Below, piece after piece: positions 26,480 to 41,314 of a stretch of 64,000 bases of DNA. This DNA comes from Pipra filicauda (taxonomy: Eukaryota; Chordata; Aves; Passeriformes; Pipridae). The stretch is taken from positions 62,001-126,000 of the forward strand of contig NW_024104554.1 in assembly GCF_003945595.2 (NCBI RefSeq). The letters are read 5' to 3'. The notes beneath the pieces were generated by a model that searched no databases, had not been told where the DNA came from, and saw only the letters and a list, made by a program, of their open reading frames with translations. Position 1 is the stretch's first letter, and each line of letters opens with the position of its first letter. The position numbers and the translations under genes were made by a program.

Positions 26480-27817
26480 ACATTTATCAAGCTAAGGAGG
26501 GATTTTTTTGTTTTCTAGGAAGAAGTAACTTACTGCTGAAGGGGCCTCTCTGTGACTGAGATCCAAGTTATAATGATAGCTGATAATATTTGCGAGAGAT
26601 GGAGGCTCTTCAGTGGAGCTGCATGATGAATCACTAATAAAACCCAATTAACTGCTTAAATGATTCCCCTTTAGTCATCACTCAGAGAACAGAAATCATG
26701 AGAGCTTAGAGAGCATCACAACTGGGTCTACCAGAATGGCAAGAGATAAAACGATGCTTTGTTGAAGTCACGAAGGACAGTAACCTAAGTGAGTGAATTT
26801 TAGTAAAGGCTCTCTTTAATGAACCTATTCAGAGCTGAAATCAATGTGTAATAATACCTTAAAACAAAATTAAATCATCATTTAAGTGACACTGTGGTGA
26901 GTGGGAAGAGCACGGTGAGGGATGCCACTACAGGGGTGATTTGCTGGCTAGAGGCAACAGCATCATGATTAGAGGCAATACTGCAGCTGGTAAGTAGCAG
27001 CAGCCACGAACAGCAGCCTGGTGAGAAGTGGGTAGTTCACCTGTGTGTTTATGATTGGAGGTTGTGGCAGTTAGAAATTGTGATGAGATAACATCAAGGT
27101 GTACAGACATCATTTTATAACAAAAGATGGATGACAGTGTCTCCATGTCTGCTGGGATAGTACTGAAAAAAAGCTGAGTCACACATATTGGAAAGGTACA
27201 ACCTGGAGAAATATCTTTCAGTGTAGATAAAGTGATAGTGTGAAAAAAACCCGAAGGGCATCCAACTCGCAAAATGATGGTCTTTGATTTGTGGTTTCTC
27301 TTCTGGAGCAAAATTTTAGAATTATGACAGATAGCTTAGCATGCAGTATTAGGAAAGCAAATGAAAAGCTACATCTAGCAGGTGAAGAACAGAGAACAAA
27401 GCAGAATGAGAAGTTCTCACTGTCCTGTAGGCATCTGCTTACAGGCACTGATGGGAGTCAGGATCCTGAGCTTGATGGGCTGTTCTTCTGTTTTCATATG
27501 CTCACTGGAGTGAGAAAATCTAATCAATGGTCTGATGCCTACTGTTCTGCAGGGCTGTGCTTTCTGATCAGATAAACGCTAACTTCATTTATTGCTGCTT
27601 TGTTTTCCACAAATCAATGCTGTATCACTTTTCCTTTCCATACATTTGATTTTATCCCTATACATATGGATTTGGCAAGAAAGGAACTGACTGTTCACAG
27701 GATCACAGTTGTAGCTCCACAGCCATCTGGTGTCCACCACAAACTGTCCTGATACCTGCAACATGTGAAAAAGGCACTACAGAAATATTGAATTTTAGAG
27801 GTGTTTACCTGAGTACG

Positions 27818-27875
27818 TGTTAAGAGCTAGTTATTCTTCTTTCTAGTGTTAAGAGCTAGTTACTCTTCTTTCTAG
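27818..27875. repeat. 29-bp tandem duplication
   Basis: Two adjacent 29-bp copies starting TGTTAAGAGCTAGTTA, differing at one base (T versus C). The near-identity indicates a recent local duplication. Confidence 0.95.
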
Positions 27876-29739
27876 GAACTGAAATAGTTAGAAAAGAAAG
27901 TTATGAATGTTAATCAAATTTATTTATTGTAAAACCAAAGAGAACTCTTGATCTCTTTTACAGCTAGCTTCCTTGAAACCCTGGATGTGCCTTTACTGAG
28001 AAATACGTTTTAATAACACAGGAGCATAGTGTCTAGACAGGAGACTTTCTAATTTTCTTTTGCATAAATGAGTACAGTATTCATAAAATCTAGATTGAGA
28101 GGAAACACATTATGGTCTAAAACGTTTGGAATGAATCTATCTACCTAGCTCACAAATGCTCAGCTAATAAATATGAACCATTTCAAAGAGAATCAATATT
28201 AATGACTGGCTTTGTCTGGATTTATGTTTCAAGTGCAGTCACTGCATGCAATCCTTGACATCTCAGAAGGAATGACTGAAGGGTAAGTGGAGGAATTAAT
28301 TGCATCTTATTCTGTCTCTACGTGTTTCCATGAAACTTTCTGGAACTTACTATCCCCTACCACATTTTAAAATTCAGTTAAATTTATGCAGTAGGCTCAA
28401 AAGTTACTGGGAAGAGAAGGATATATAGATTTCAACAGAATTTTGTAAAAGCTACTTTCCTTGGGGAAACCAGACTAAAAACTTGACGTTTCCTTGGATT
28501 TTCTCATTCTGAATGACCCTCTGATGCAGGGATTATTCCTTAAAAATATGGTAGGGATAATAGCAAAATCATATGTAATTCCATTCATATTCTTTCATTT
28601 ACACTTGTTAGATGGTATTTGACTTCATGAACAGTTCCCCAGAGAGCACAGAGGCATCAACCACTGATATAAGACATTGAGAATCTGCCTTAGCATAAGA
28701 GAAACATGATTCTCTATCTAAATCATATCAATAAAAATGAGATTTCAGAGATGACACCCTTAAAGTGCTACTGTAACTGGCAGAATTCCTGGAGATCTCC
28801 AATAGGACTAAGATTTCCCCACAGATGTGTTGATTCTCCTTGATTTACAAATAAATCACAAAGCATTCCCATTTACGTTTGTGTTGACTGCTCCTAGGTA
28901 TTTATGAACAGATGAAGATAGAAGTTTTCTGTACTTGTTGCCTACAAAGTACCTGCGAGTTTTTTATTTCAGTAATTCACTGTCTGTTTTTAATGATGTG
29001 TGACTGGCCATCTTTTCTTCACTGGATAGACGTTTCTTCTTAACAGAAGACAAGTAATCACGGAATAGCAAAAAATGCACTTCTGGTAGGGATCCACAGC
29101 ACTGTCCTAATTAACAAGATTTAAATAATTATTTGCCAGCATAATTTGGTAAGTGAATAAATTAAGATGCCATGCAAAGCAGAAATTTTAATTTTAGCTT
29201 TTTGTTCAGAAACCTTATTTATTCCCCAAACTTATTTTCTTTATCTGACTACTTCTGAAAATAAGTATGCAATACTCTGCCTCTGTTGTATTTTATTACA
29301 TCTGTTGTTCTATAGTTTTCCATTTTACTGCTCAAATCTTGTATTTTTCTCATCTTTATAGGCTTGCACAAATTTGCTGTTATTGCTTTATGTACTTGTA
29401 ATGTCTATGGACCTACATTATGTACAGTCTCAATTTATCATTATCATGTGCTTTTTTAAGTGTGATATAGTATTGTAATAGTGGAAGATAAAGTCTTCAT
29501 AGAAAAGATCTCTTATCTGTAAATTGAACTTTTTTGTTGCTTTTAAGATTCAAATAATGGTTTTTTGATAATTCTTCATTTAATAAATGTCTGAGGTAAC
29601 ATTTTAAATTTACCTACCACTGGCATTTGCTGGCAACCAGGTAGTGAGGCAGATGAAGAAAAATACGATTTTATTTTCAAGGAATGATAGACAAGTAAAA
29701 ATAACATCTGACTGCCAGTGATGTCTCTTCAGACAGTAA

Positions 29740-31190
29740 CACACATTATCCCCTGGCTGGGTCTTTGTGCTTAAGACACTGGCTGTATCAAGTCCTTGTG
29801 GAGGCCCTCCAGAGTTTCAAGGCACTGGTTTTGCTTCTGGTAGGACATAGAGCACATGTCAGATACATCACCTCTCTCCCTGTGCCACCGCTGGCAGTAG
29901 TAATGCCTTTCATACCCCAAGCTAGTTTACAGTCGTTTTCCAAACACATCTGGTGGAACTACAGCGTTTGAACAGCCTGCAAGGGAAACACATGATGAAA
30001 GCACAATGTCACTCCAGCCAGCAAAGTCGGGTATGCACCTATCGTGGCATCACCTCGCACCTGGCCTCCGTCTGGCAGGTGTCCCCTTCCAGTGTCTCCA
30101 GCAGCAGCCTGCCAGCTTCAGCCCCTGACGGGAAGCCTGGAGCTGCCAACACAGTTTTTCTATAGCAAATATGAAGTAAAGCTTGTCTGCTGTTGAGGGG
30201 CTTAATTAACTAACTGGGAAAAAAAAAAGTCATGATGAATACAAATGTCGCAAACATGACCTTCACTATTTTTGAAGCCAGCCAACTGCACGGCACCATC
30301 CACGTGGTTATACAAGGAGTGGTGGTTTTGTGCCTGCAGCACTGGGAGTTGGGATGCCTTCCTGGATGTCTCTGCTGGCTGCAGGCACTGAGTTTAAGCA
30401 TGGTTCCTGTCATCACGTCTGTAAATGAAGACAGACATATTATGCTGTCACTGCAGGGAGCGTACAAGGGCGACGTTGGGTCTTCTCTGCAAGCTCCTGG
30501 GTAGAGAGCAGTGTGGCATAGCCCAAGGACAACCGGCCTGTCATGGCACCACTGGCCTGCATGGACATGGCACATGTCCTGCAGCTGGATGTCCTGCTGG
30601 TCCCTGCAGGCTGGGCACGGACCTCGCCTTGCTGCCCTGGGGCTGCTGAGGCTTCTGAGAGTGAGCCTGGCCCAGGAGGGTTGATGCAGAACAGCCTCAT
30701 CCCAGGGGCTCAGCTACTTCCAGACGTCATGTCCAAATGCACGTCCTCTCCAGATCAGTGTTCCTCTTGGGCCTGCCTTTCTCAGAGCTTGGTGTATGAC
30801 TTTGGCTTTCTCTTTATTCAGCTATTACATATAAATGGGTCAGTGTTCATACAACAACCCCAATAGGACAGCTGCCATCACTCTGCTGCCTTGCCCATGT
30901 TTGTACCATGTGTGTGGTGAGGCACAGGGGTGCTTCACCCAGGGATGGTGGAGCCCATCCCCAACGGACGAAAAACCCCTCTCAGGCTCAGGATGGACAC
31001 GGGCACTCAGGGACCAGGCCCACCACTGCCCTGGGAAGAGGAACCTCACAGCTCTTGTTACAGAGGACGTGCTGGAGGAGGGAGTCACCTCCACCTAAGA
31101 AAACAGGAGAGCCACTGCTGGTCAGGATGCCATTGTGGTTCTACATCACTTCTGTTCAAAATGCCAACAAGGACTATTGAGTCCCCTTTG
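29740..31190. other. GC-richer block of unknown origin
   Basis: Composition shifts clearly from the AT-rich surroundings to GC-rich DNA with scattered CpG, and falls back near 31190. Many frames of 70-121 codons overlap on both strands, including a 121-codon frame on the minus strand at 30210-30575 and plus-strand frames of 107 and 102 codons at 30543-30866 and 30930-31238. None shows a domain I recognise, and each is matched by an antisense frame, as expected when stop codons become rarer at higher GC. It could be an unlisted exon with UTR, a decayed retroelement, or an isochore fluctuation. I do not assign a function. Confidence 0.45.
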
Positions 31191-34100
31191 CCTCTGACTT
31201 CTTGGAACCTGTCAGTTAGCAGGTTCTGTGTCCATTAAACATATGCCTTACTGATATCAAGTAGTGTAAGTATTTTACTCTGAGTGTCATGTAGTGCTAA
31301 GCCTTGTAAGTGTTTATTACATCTACACTGTTACTTGTACCAGCTAAGCCTGTCATCTCATCAAAGAATTTTTGACAAGAGCTGTTTCCAGGAAACTACA
31401 GCAGTTAAGCATCTAGGCACTTTTGAAAACATGCCAGGTATCTATCTGAATCTTTGTGCACCACATATCTGTAAAATCTGCCTTTCAGTCTCCTATTATA
31501 GTGGAGATTCAGATTTTTAGCTTTTTATTCCTGATCATGAGATCCTCAAGAACCAAAATATAGCTATGTTTAAGTGCATCAGCATCACCTAATCCCTATG
31601 ATTAATTACAGATAGCCTGCTAAAGTTGTTAGACATTTATTGCATTCTATTTATACAATATACAAGACGATTGAAGTAACTAATTAAATCAAAGCTTAAA
31701 AAACCCCCAAATCAAAACAGAAAAAAACCCCTAAACCCAATCCTTATATCATATTAGCAAGTGTTTTGGAGGAGATTAAAAGTGTTTTCTGTGTTGGTTG
31801 ATTGAACAAATCAGAAGGAAACATTAATTCCAAAATATATGTTTAAAAAAAACTGGTACCTGAACTTTATGAAGTTCATTAAATAGGTCAGACTGAAATA
31901 AAGCATCATCTTCAAGGTATTTGACCAAATGAATAGCTTCAACTTGGTATTTAATTATAGATTAGTAACCTTTTAAGTCACACTTAACTTCTTATTTCTT
32001 CTTAACTTCTTATATTCTGAAATATTTCTTGAATTCCCATTCAGTAACTGATGCGTTACAATTCACTGTGTTTGCAGAATGTATTTTTCAGTCTTACTAG
32101 GCCAAACAAAATATCCCCACCAAACAACCTGGCATTTAAATTCAGAGCTGCAAACTTGAGACCAAATGTTCTGCCAGAACCTGGTCTTTGTGGTTTCTGA
32201 GAGCTACAGGTTCCTCACCTTTTAAACTCTTCCAGGAGCCTTCACCTGCAGCATTGTCCAGGGGGTTGAACAGCGTGGTGGGAAGGCCATTAAGAAATCC
32301 AGAAAATATGTGGAGCGGTGGCCCATTTAAGAATGTGAGAAACTTACTGCACAGTCACATGGTAGTGTTTAGTAACAACAGCACTTTTAACTATACTCCT
32401 TTGTTCTAAAATGAAGCACTCCTAGCCCATAGTCTTCTGTGTAATATCTTTGGATAAACAGAACTGGAAGATATAAGAGGCATTTTCCTCCACAGTCTGA
32501 GGTGGTTCAAACTGAGATTTCTCAGCTTCTAAGGACATTTCTGTAGAGAAAAAAGAGGCAAGAAGGAGCAAGATTGTACAGTCTGACAGTTAGGACACTC
32601 ACTGAATGCTCATCCTGGATCACATCCCTCCTGCCGTCATCCCTTATAAAGCTTATATTAAACAGTCATTGCATAGAATGCAGAAATGGACCTGGAAACA
32701 GGATTGGGACCAATAGCAAACTCATTTCCCCTCTGGCTCTGTCTGAAAAAAGATGAGTGAGCACGGTAAAAGAAAGGATCTCTTTGCCTCATCTGGCAAG
32801 CCTGCATGTGCATTTCCTATCAGCGAGCAAAATATGTAAAAGTTAAAGCTGTTCTGTATAAACATAAAAAACAGTTGCCTGTGCATTTCATGCATGTATA
32901 CTCCTGGGGTTTTGTTAGCAAATAGTGCACTTTGTAATAGTATTTTCCTAAGAATCAGTCCTCTTTTAGTTCCTAGGCCTTTAAAAAGAATGAAAAATGG
33001 TTTTTTGTTGTTGAAACCTCTTTGAGTAAAAAGAATTCTTACTAGTCTTTATAAGTAACAGGTCCCTATTGCAGCACTAAATGTGCTTATTTTGCGTTTG
33101 GCTTTCCCCTGCAGCAAATGCCCATCTCCTCTGTAACAGCTCACAGTCTTTGCAAGCGTATTTATACATTTGATATCCAAATACCTTCTGGAGATTTTCA
33201 TCATACAAAACTTTAATATTTTCAACATAAATTTAGCATAACCTAGAGCTCTAGCTTTTTCTATTGAGATGTTACACCAGCTGATTTGGAAGAATGTGAT
33301 TAATGAGGGGTTTGTAGCTGCTGAAGTAAAGTGGTTGTAAATATGACTTTTCATTGCTGCTTTCCATTTTTGTTGCCTAAGATCCCCTTTAGAAAAGCCA
33401 CATTTTTACCAAATAAAGTATCTTCATTAAATTTTGTTTTACAGAGCTTCTAGGTCTGTTTAAACCATACAGGTACTGTGAATGAAAGATGTCAAGTTTG
33501 CAACCAATTAGATTTAATACCTGCAAGTACAACTATTTTTTAATTTCCTTTATACATTTAAGACACTGCAGATTCCCATAGGGAGGAAAAATCTACTTTA
33601 ATCAATAGATACAAGCCAGTAGAAAAAAAAAAAATCATTACCACCAGCTGCTATTCCATCAGTTTCATTTCCTTCCTTAGGAAACTTGATGTCCAGCTGT
33701 ATAGATTTCACCTTTAAGTCTATATCTAAAGGTTTCTAAACAGTTATGGTACAGCTTTCATTTTAGTTCTCACTTTTTTCTTTTTTTCATGTTTGTGCTC
33801 TGTAATAGCTCAAAACAACCTTTTTGCCTGACAGGGCATTTGTAAACTTACATCTTTCTTGTTATGCACTGGGCTCGGACCCTCTTCTTCTTTTAGTTAG
33901 CTGGAGGTAGCCTATCTTCTTTGGAAGCTTTTCTTAGAAATCACTTCCTCTAGCTTGCTTTATGTTGCTATTTCTGTCCTTTGGCAACTCACTGCTTATG
34001 TCAGTGGTGACAACATTGAAGGAGAAAAGACTAAATATCCATATAAGTTGTGGAAAGAAATCATCTGATGTGACAGTGTTAGAACTTGGCAAGTGTAGTT

Positions 34101-37100
34101 TTTCTACTTCTTATCTCCTTTTCCACAGTGTCCATCCTCAATTGTTTGTGATTAGTTAGCTAATTTAGGGTTTAAGTGTGCTTGAACAGAGATTTTGGAC
34201 AGAGGAGAGCTGAGTGTTAACATGATTCAGGTAGAATCAATACATCCTGAGTTTCTGTGATGTATGCTTTCAAAGCTTCCTTTTTTTAGAAAACATACTG
34301 ACCTGCCTATGATGTTCTGCTTTAATTCTGCTGGAAGAAATGGAAGAAACCATTGCTTCAAACCATTCCAAAGCCATTAGTCTTCATTTGAAAGAGTGGG
34401 GGACGCATATTGATAGTTACAATCACTTCTCTGGCACAAGGGAGGCAGAGCTGTAAAAAGCAAGTACTCTTATAATGCTGGTAGAGAGAGGAGAAAAGAA
34501 TTTCACTGTGTCCTCTGGTCAAGCTCTCTTAAACCCACAAAAAAAATTACTGCTATCCTTCACATAAATTTTGAATGGACTCTGAAATTACAGGTAACAA
34601 ACAGTTAATGTGGGCTGACAGTTGGTGGAATAAGGGTACTTTTGAACCTCTGCCACATACTGCATGTTGTTATCTTTGTTTAGGTACATGTGTTTACTAC
34701 TTTGATACTAAGATGATGAATATTTGTAGTATATGCTACATAACCTGTGTAAGAAAGGAGCAAATCCTTCTTTTTCTTTTCTTTTAATAGAATTATCTGC
34801 AGATGAAATTATAAATTTCATAACCTTTTCACCTCTTTGGTGTATTCACTAAAAATGATAGATGGGGAACATTTATTTAGATGAAAACACATACAGGTAA
34901 TTTCTTCTAAAGGAGAGTATTTGATATGTACAGTAAATGCCATCTGATGGTATTCTAATTTTGTTATAATATATTTAAACTAAAAATAATAATAATAAAA
35001 TCCCTTACATGTACCTGATTAACAGTGAAACAAATGGTTTTGCTACACATGCATGGATTACTGTTTAAAGGTTGGCCTTTTTGTACAACTGGAGGGCAAT
35101 AGTTCTCATTAGCTTTAGAGAGCAGAGCAACCCATTTTAAACATAAAAAGCATCTCTTCCAGAGAGAAATGCTTGCTCCTGGAATAAAAATTAACATTGG
35201 GATATTAGTGTACTGGCAGGCTAAATATCTAAAAGAAAAATCCATCCAACTCAATATAGCAAGCAAGATTTCTCTAAATTAGCAGAAAAGAAGAAATTGT
35301 CTGGTTTGGGTGGAATAGATATTAAAAAAAGCTGAATGAATCCTATGACTGAATGAATTGTATTTGATTTACATTTAAGATTCTTTTGGATCTTCACTGA
35401 GTACCTTCACATCACTTCTTGAGGACCAGAAAGATAACATACAGAATCTCTTTTTTTTTAAGACATACTATTGGGAAATAAATTAGAAAGGCCTGAAAGG
35501 AAGAATTTATCTGTATGCTGTGTGCAATCATTAATCGTGAGAGGGGGAAGATAAATGAACCAAAACAAAGATATACTTTTTGAAGATGTTAAATCAGTAG
35601 TGTGCAAAAGGGGCAATTAGTAGTATTTTCCTAAGAGCAATTTAGATTAAATAGCTGCTGTATGCTATTTTTGTTCCATGCCTGAGCTGTCTCTAAAGCA
35701 ATTTTAAGAGAGCATATATTCTGCTAGCCTGTGTTTTTGAAACGAAGGTAGAAAAAGACTGTAGCCTGTTGCAGGCATAATGCTCTAAACATTCATGTAC
35801 TATTAATAGATTAAGTGGGCAGGAATTTCCTACCCACTGCAGTTTTTCTCAATTTTATTGTTTCCAGTGGTGGATAATTTGCATTTTATGGCATTTCATA
35901 ATATATGCTCCCAATAACAGGAAAATAGGATTTATTTTTCTTTTTAGACAGAATTAGTGTTGGTTTATGTGGTAAACATCCCAGCAAAATTTTCCCCTTG
36001 TCTCTGTGCCCTAGGTCTCTTGCCACATTCAATACTATTCTGTTCAGCATAATCATTAGTTTAAACTCTGGCTTTTCTTTTGCTACAGTGAAAGCCCTAT
36101 GCTCAAACTGCTTGAGGTTCTTAAAGACGGTTCATGTCTTTGGTCTTCTGTGTGCCTATATGCAGCTCAAACTAGTTTATTTGAAAATCTGTGCCACCAT
36201 ATTCAGAATATTATACAACAGACATTAAGACTTAAAAGTCCTACCTTCTGTATGGACAAGAAATGGTAATGATCTTCTATACTAAATTCACTTCCACTAG
36301 TTCCCATTATTGCTTTATGATGTTACATCAGTAGTGTTTCTTATACTGATGAACACTTTCTGTTCACAAAGGCTAGAGACTTTGCATTTGATAGTTTTCT
36401 TGTGTACCTCTCCATTTTGATTCCACAAAAGGATTTTGCAAATTACTGTTAGAATCTCAATTACCTGGTTTCTTTATTCCTTTTGAGAAAGATTTGACTG
36501 GCATGCTGACCACTCATAAAAACCTCCTGTTGAAATACTCTCTGTGCTATAAATTCATAAAGCTACCATACAGTCAGCACTGCTCAGTTCTAGTCCGACA
36601 ATCTTCTTATCAATGTCATTGATGGCATAAGAAATGGTCAGTGTATCAGTATAGTGCAAGGCCAAGTTTTTCTCAGTATCATGTCAATATTTCTTTGACT
36701 GGGTCAGGTTAGGCTACGTTCAAATTATTAAAACCTCTATGTTGCTAAAAGTGTCAGAAAAGTAGTGGCTTCAGGCTAGACCCTCAAAAACTATGGACAC
36801 CTAAATGTGACTATTAAAAAGGCCTTTGCAAGACTAAAAGAGTACCTGAAAATCTACCAAAGATTGACTGCTTTTCATTTTCAAAACAAAGACCACAGAC
36901 ATCTACCTTTAAGAGGAATGTTTAAATCTGTGACTTGGAAAGCACCAAAGTACATAGGACGTGCTTTTTACAGGTTACTTGTGGCAGCACTGCCCACACC
37001 AGGTCATTAGGAATTTGGACGTGTCTAACCCTGCAAATTGCATTTGTGATGTTAGGAGACCTGTGCAGATCTACAGATCTGCTACTTGGACTGGATGTTC

Positions 37101-40100
37101 AAGTTTCCTTATGAGTTCAGTCATTGATTTCCTTTATGCCTTAAGGAAACATTTTGATTCCTTATAAACGGTTTTAAGTAGTGAAGGAGGGAAAGCACAG
37201 GTTTGTTTCCTTTTCTAGATAAACTTCACAAAGCAAGTAATGGTGGAGGAATTAGACAGTGTAAGTGATAAATAGTGGTCTAACTTTGGTATCTGAGAGC
37301 TCTGCAGTATAAGAAAACCTGCCCATATGCACTGGGGGTGGAGAGAGAAGGTTTTATAACAGATTTAAAATTAGAAAACAAAATGGCCTGATTAACAGCA
37401 GTAGGAAGAGTTCTGCAGAGGATGAGGGGAGAAATTAACGGATGACATTCAAAGGCAGCTGTGAAGTATGAGAAGCTGCAGCATGCGGAGGTAGTCAAAT
37501 CTAGCAGTACAGAGAGTTCTGAATGATGCTGGAATAAATTAGACGATCTGGGTGGGGGGATCTTTCAAGTAGTGGATCATATTTAAAAGGTGGATCACCT
37601 CTGCTTAGACAGATGGTAAACCGCTAGATTCCATGCTGAACTAGAGCAATACATTATTATTAGAAGCAGATGATACTTCGGGAATGTGTGCAAAGATATT
37701 TCAAGCAAACTGATGATGGTTTTAGCATGTGCTGGTTTTTCTGGAAACAGAGTGAGCCCAACAATTTATACTTCAGAAAGCAAATGTAATTCAGCTACTG
37801 CTAACTCCATCTGAAAGCATATCTTTTCTTATCTTCCACTTACCTTGAAATAAGGGAAGGGTAGAGACCCTTCACAAATTTGCTTTCTAATGGTTAGAAT
37901 CCAGATATATGGTGCAGGGAGTCTGGAGGGGCTGTGTTGTGGAGCTGCGTTGAAGAAACTTCACATGTAAGTCAGAATCCTGATGGAGACTTTCCTGTAG
38001 GCAGCTTTACTGAAAAGTTATTATTTCCTGCATGGTTATTATGTGGACTGCACCCTTTCCTCTCAATGCCCTGTACCTACCCTCACTGTCAACAGCACAA
38101 AGAGGTAACATAGCATGCTCATATCCAAAAAAGATTGTGAGAGGAAAGTTGCAGGTGATCACAAGCCAAAACAGAATGTACACAGCCAAAATGCAAAGAC
38201 CTTTTCATTTCTAAATATATTATGGCCTTCAGTGGATAGACCCCTTACTAACAAATTCTGTTTTATAGCAGAACTGTAGGAAGAATAGTATTTTTCTGTG
38301 GTAGACCAAAATCTGGCTTCTAGTGAACCATTCTAATGAGTGTGGCTAAATGGAGTCTGCCTCTCTGATGAGAAATGACTGGAAAAGTCATAGAAGTTTT
38401 TTCATTATAGGTATGACCAAGTAAAACAAGAAAGTAGATCCCTAATGAGACAATATTGAATCCTACTATGAAATTACACCTGCTCTTGATTTTCTCTATG
38501 GCAACCATATCTAACACCTAAATACAGATGCATACTAATCAATTTCTCTTGGTCATGAGTATATTCTTCCTTGATATCCAATATAATTACTTTTTGATTC
38601 ATAAAGAAATAGCAATTTCAATTATTCTGGCTATGAAATTAAAATTATATTCATCTACGCCTCATCTTTTCTTCCACACCTTAGGATCTCCTATTCCTTT
38701 TCTTCCCCTCTTTTCTCTTTGGTAAATCTAAATTTTATATATGAATACTGATAAAAGTTGATTAAAAATTCAACAACTCTTTTTGCTCCAAGTTACCTTA
38801 AGAAATACTTCATTTGTGCTGATTCATGAAGGCAGATGGACTTAAGTCAACCAAGACTGGCATATAACTGATCTGAAGGCTGAATGAAAGCACAGTTCAT
38901 GTAATTTTCCTCTTCTTGTGCTTTAACCTATATTAAAACTAACTATGGGAGAGACCAAATGTTTTTATGTGAAAGGAAGACAAAAAATAAGAACTTCCCT
39001 GTGCATTTTTTCATGGAAGGTGCTCTTAATTGCTGTTCATTAATTCCATCATTCATTCAAATACATTTAAAAAGTCTGCCTTTTCTGTGGTGTATTTTAC
39101 CATTTTTGCACCTCTGTTTTATCGTTTTTGCTGCTATTTTCTGAGGACTCAATAGAAAACTAGTGTTTACTAGTGTATTTTTTCTTTTGGACCTGTTCAT
39201 CAGATACCTTCTAAGTTCAACTCATGATCAGAAATTCAGTTGTATATATTAAGTTGTTCTACCTATCTAATCTTTTGTTTTGATTTTTTACTTGATAATC
39301 AGAGCAATTATTATGTGGCTTAACATAGTCAGTTCTTAACATACTCAGTTGACATAAGATAATTGATTCTTCAGGAATGTAAAAGGTTTCATTATTTAAA
39401 TGAAATCCTAGTTAACAACAGTAACTTGTATAAGAATGTTCACATTTTCATAATGAATGTATATATTAGTAATTTCCTTCATTTTTAGATATTGAATATT
39501 TCATACAAGGCACATAATTACTTTGTGTATTAATGTTATTCCATGCCTTTGACAAAGATGCTTTTCATTGTGTACATTTGACTTTGGCTTGTCAATTGCC
39601 ATCTCAGTTTTGTATTTTGATTTTGTATTTTGTTCAGAGACTTTCTGTCTGCATTCATATGCTGCTAAAAACAGATGATGTTTTGGTAATTATGTAGGTT
39701 ATTTTGAAGAATTTATTTTATTACCAGTAAGAGGTGACAATCCAGAATTACTTTTTAGAAACATACTGTTAAAGAGCCATTTCTAAAAATGTGACTTTTT
39801 CAGATAACCTGTCATCCTTTTGATTTTTCAGAAGAACTATTTTTATTACTACAGCTTTTTTTTTTTTTTAATTTTGGAGTTTTCCATATTAAAAGGATAC
39901 AGAATAATTTGTCAGCAAAATATGTCATATAATATGCCACGATCAACTCAACTGATTTTTTGGCTAGTTTTACTAGTTGTTTTGAGGCCTTCTGGCTCAG
40001 GTTTTCTGAAGTTTTTCTGGTGTGGGGTTCTTTGTTCCTGAGTTTTTGTGCTTGGACCAATTAGATCTGAGGAAAGATTTCTCAAAACACTAGAGGTGGG

Positions 40101-41059
40101 ATTGCAAGTGTAAACCAGCACTGTAACTCACTGGGAGAGAATTGCAGCAGCTGTCTTTCACTGTCCAAATTTTTAAAATATGTCCTAATGTGAACACAGT
40201 TTAAATAAAAGACATTTGCTTTGTTTAGTATTGAATAATTTTTAACTAAACAGCACTTTTCACTTAAAAGCACCATGAGGAAATAAACTGATATGATCTA
40301 TTATCTACATCTACTTAGAACTCAGTGAAAACTTAAGGCCTCATAATGTGTTTAAGTATAGGGAGTATGTAGCATGTACATACGTAATTTGCTTAGCTGT
40401 TGTGATGAAGACAACAAGGTGTCTGGGGGAAACTTTATTACATAATATGCATCTTTGATAATAGTTTCTCCGCAGAATAAAAATCAATATGGTAGACATC
40501 AATATGCCAGTACTTCAAAGTAGCAATAATCTCCATTACTGCTCCAAAGTAGTAATGATGCAACGATTCTCTAAGTATCAATTTTTGATCTTTGCTGTAA
40601 ATGCTGTTGTTAGATGATTGTGTTTAGCACAGATGTAACTAACATAACCAAACACAGTGATTCTGTCATTTCTTAGGAGGTAAATCCATACCTCAGTCAT
40701 GGATGATGTGGAATTTTTTTTCTTCTGGAAGCAATCTTCCCTATGTTTGATGACATCTGTGCTGTTACCCACTTGCAGTACTTATGTAAAATCCTTGCCA
40801 TCAGCTCAAGCTGAACTGAACTTATTAACTACTTTTTCCTTTCTACTCCTTTTATTTTCTACTCTGTGAAACTGTGTAGGAAACATTTTACCATCTTTAG
40901 GTGGCATTCCCATAGTTCACACAGACTTATTCAAGTATAAGTCCTTAATCAAAGGTGGCAGCAACGTCAAGTACGAATAAAGAAATCTACTGGGGAAACA
41001 AATGCTTTGTAGTTGTAAGGGAGCTGGAACAAAGTCCCTCCGTCTTTGGAATGAGGTAT
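31191..41059. other. Non-coding AT-rich sequence
   Basis: Nothing gene-like is recognised. Frames of up to 101 codons (for example 33049-33354 and 34964-35266 on the minus strand) have no domains. Simple features are an A tract near 33.62 kb, an AAT repeat near 34.99 kb and a T tract near 39.86 kb. Confidence 0.6.
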
Positions 41060-41310
41060 GCATCTGCATCACCACCCGGAGTTAGTCCCTGGACGCGACA
41101 GACGGTGTTCCAGGACGGCGCTGTGCCCAGCTCCGCGCTGGCTGCCCGCGCTCCTGCGGCGCTCCCGGCCGGGCCGGGGAGCGGCGGTGGCTCCAGCCCG
41201 CCTTGGGCGGTAGATGGTGCTAGATGAGAAGTGAAGGTGCCGCTCAGGAAGCCTCGCCTCGGAAACTGCCGCTCAAAGTCAAGCTAAAACACTCGGCGGC
41301 TTCGGTGTTT
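41060..41310. promoter_or_regulatory. CpG island, candidate promoter
   Basis: This is the only dense CpG cluster in the window: roughly two dozen CpG within about 220 bp, in a region where CpG is otherwise rare. It contains GGCCGGGCCGGGG, GCGGCGG and a GC-box core GGGCGG at 41205-41210. A TGACGTG (CRE/ATF-like, minus strand) lies just downstream near 41386-41392. Methylation-free CpG islands usually mark vertebrate transcription starts, often bidirectional ones. Both strands carry splice-like signals within 50 bp of its right edge, so direction is undecided. It could instead be part of a CpG-rich retrocopy, but no parental protein is recognised. Confidence 0.6.
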
Positions 41311-41314
41311 GTTT

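Larger units (their letters stand above)
20001..29739. other. Non-coding AT-rich sequence
   Basis: No gene is supported. It holds an (AT)n repeat, a hairpin with an AP-1 site, a likely MIR remnant and a 29-bp tandem duplication, listed separately. The frames at 20249-20563 and 26928-27575 overlap antisense frames and show no recognisable motif. Confidence 0.6.

Noticed and set aside
30210..30575. 121-codon minus-strand frame in the GC-rich block
   Set aside because: Higher GC lowers stop frequency. Comparable frames exist on both strands and the translation shows no known motif.
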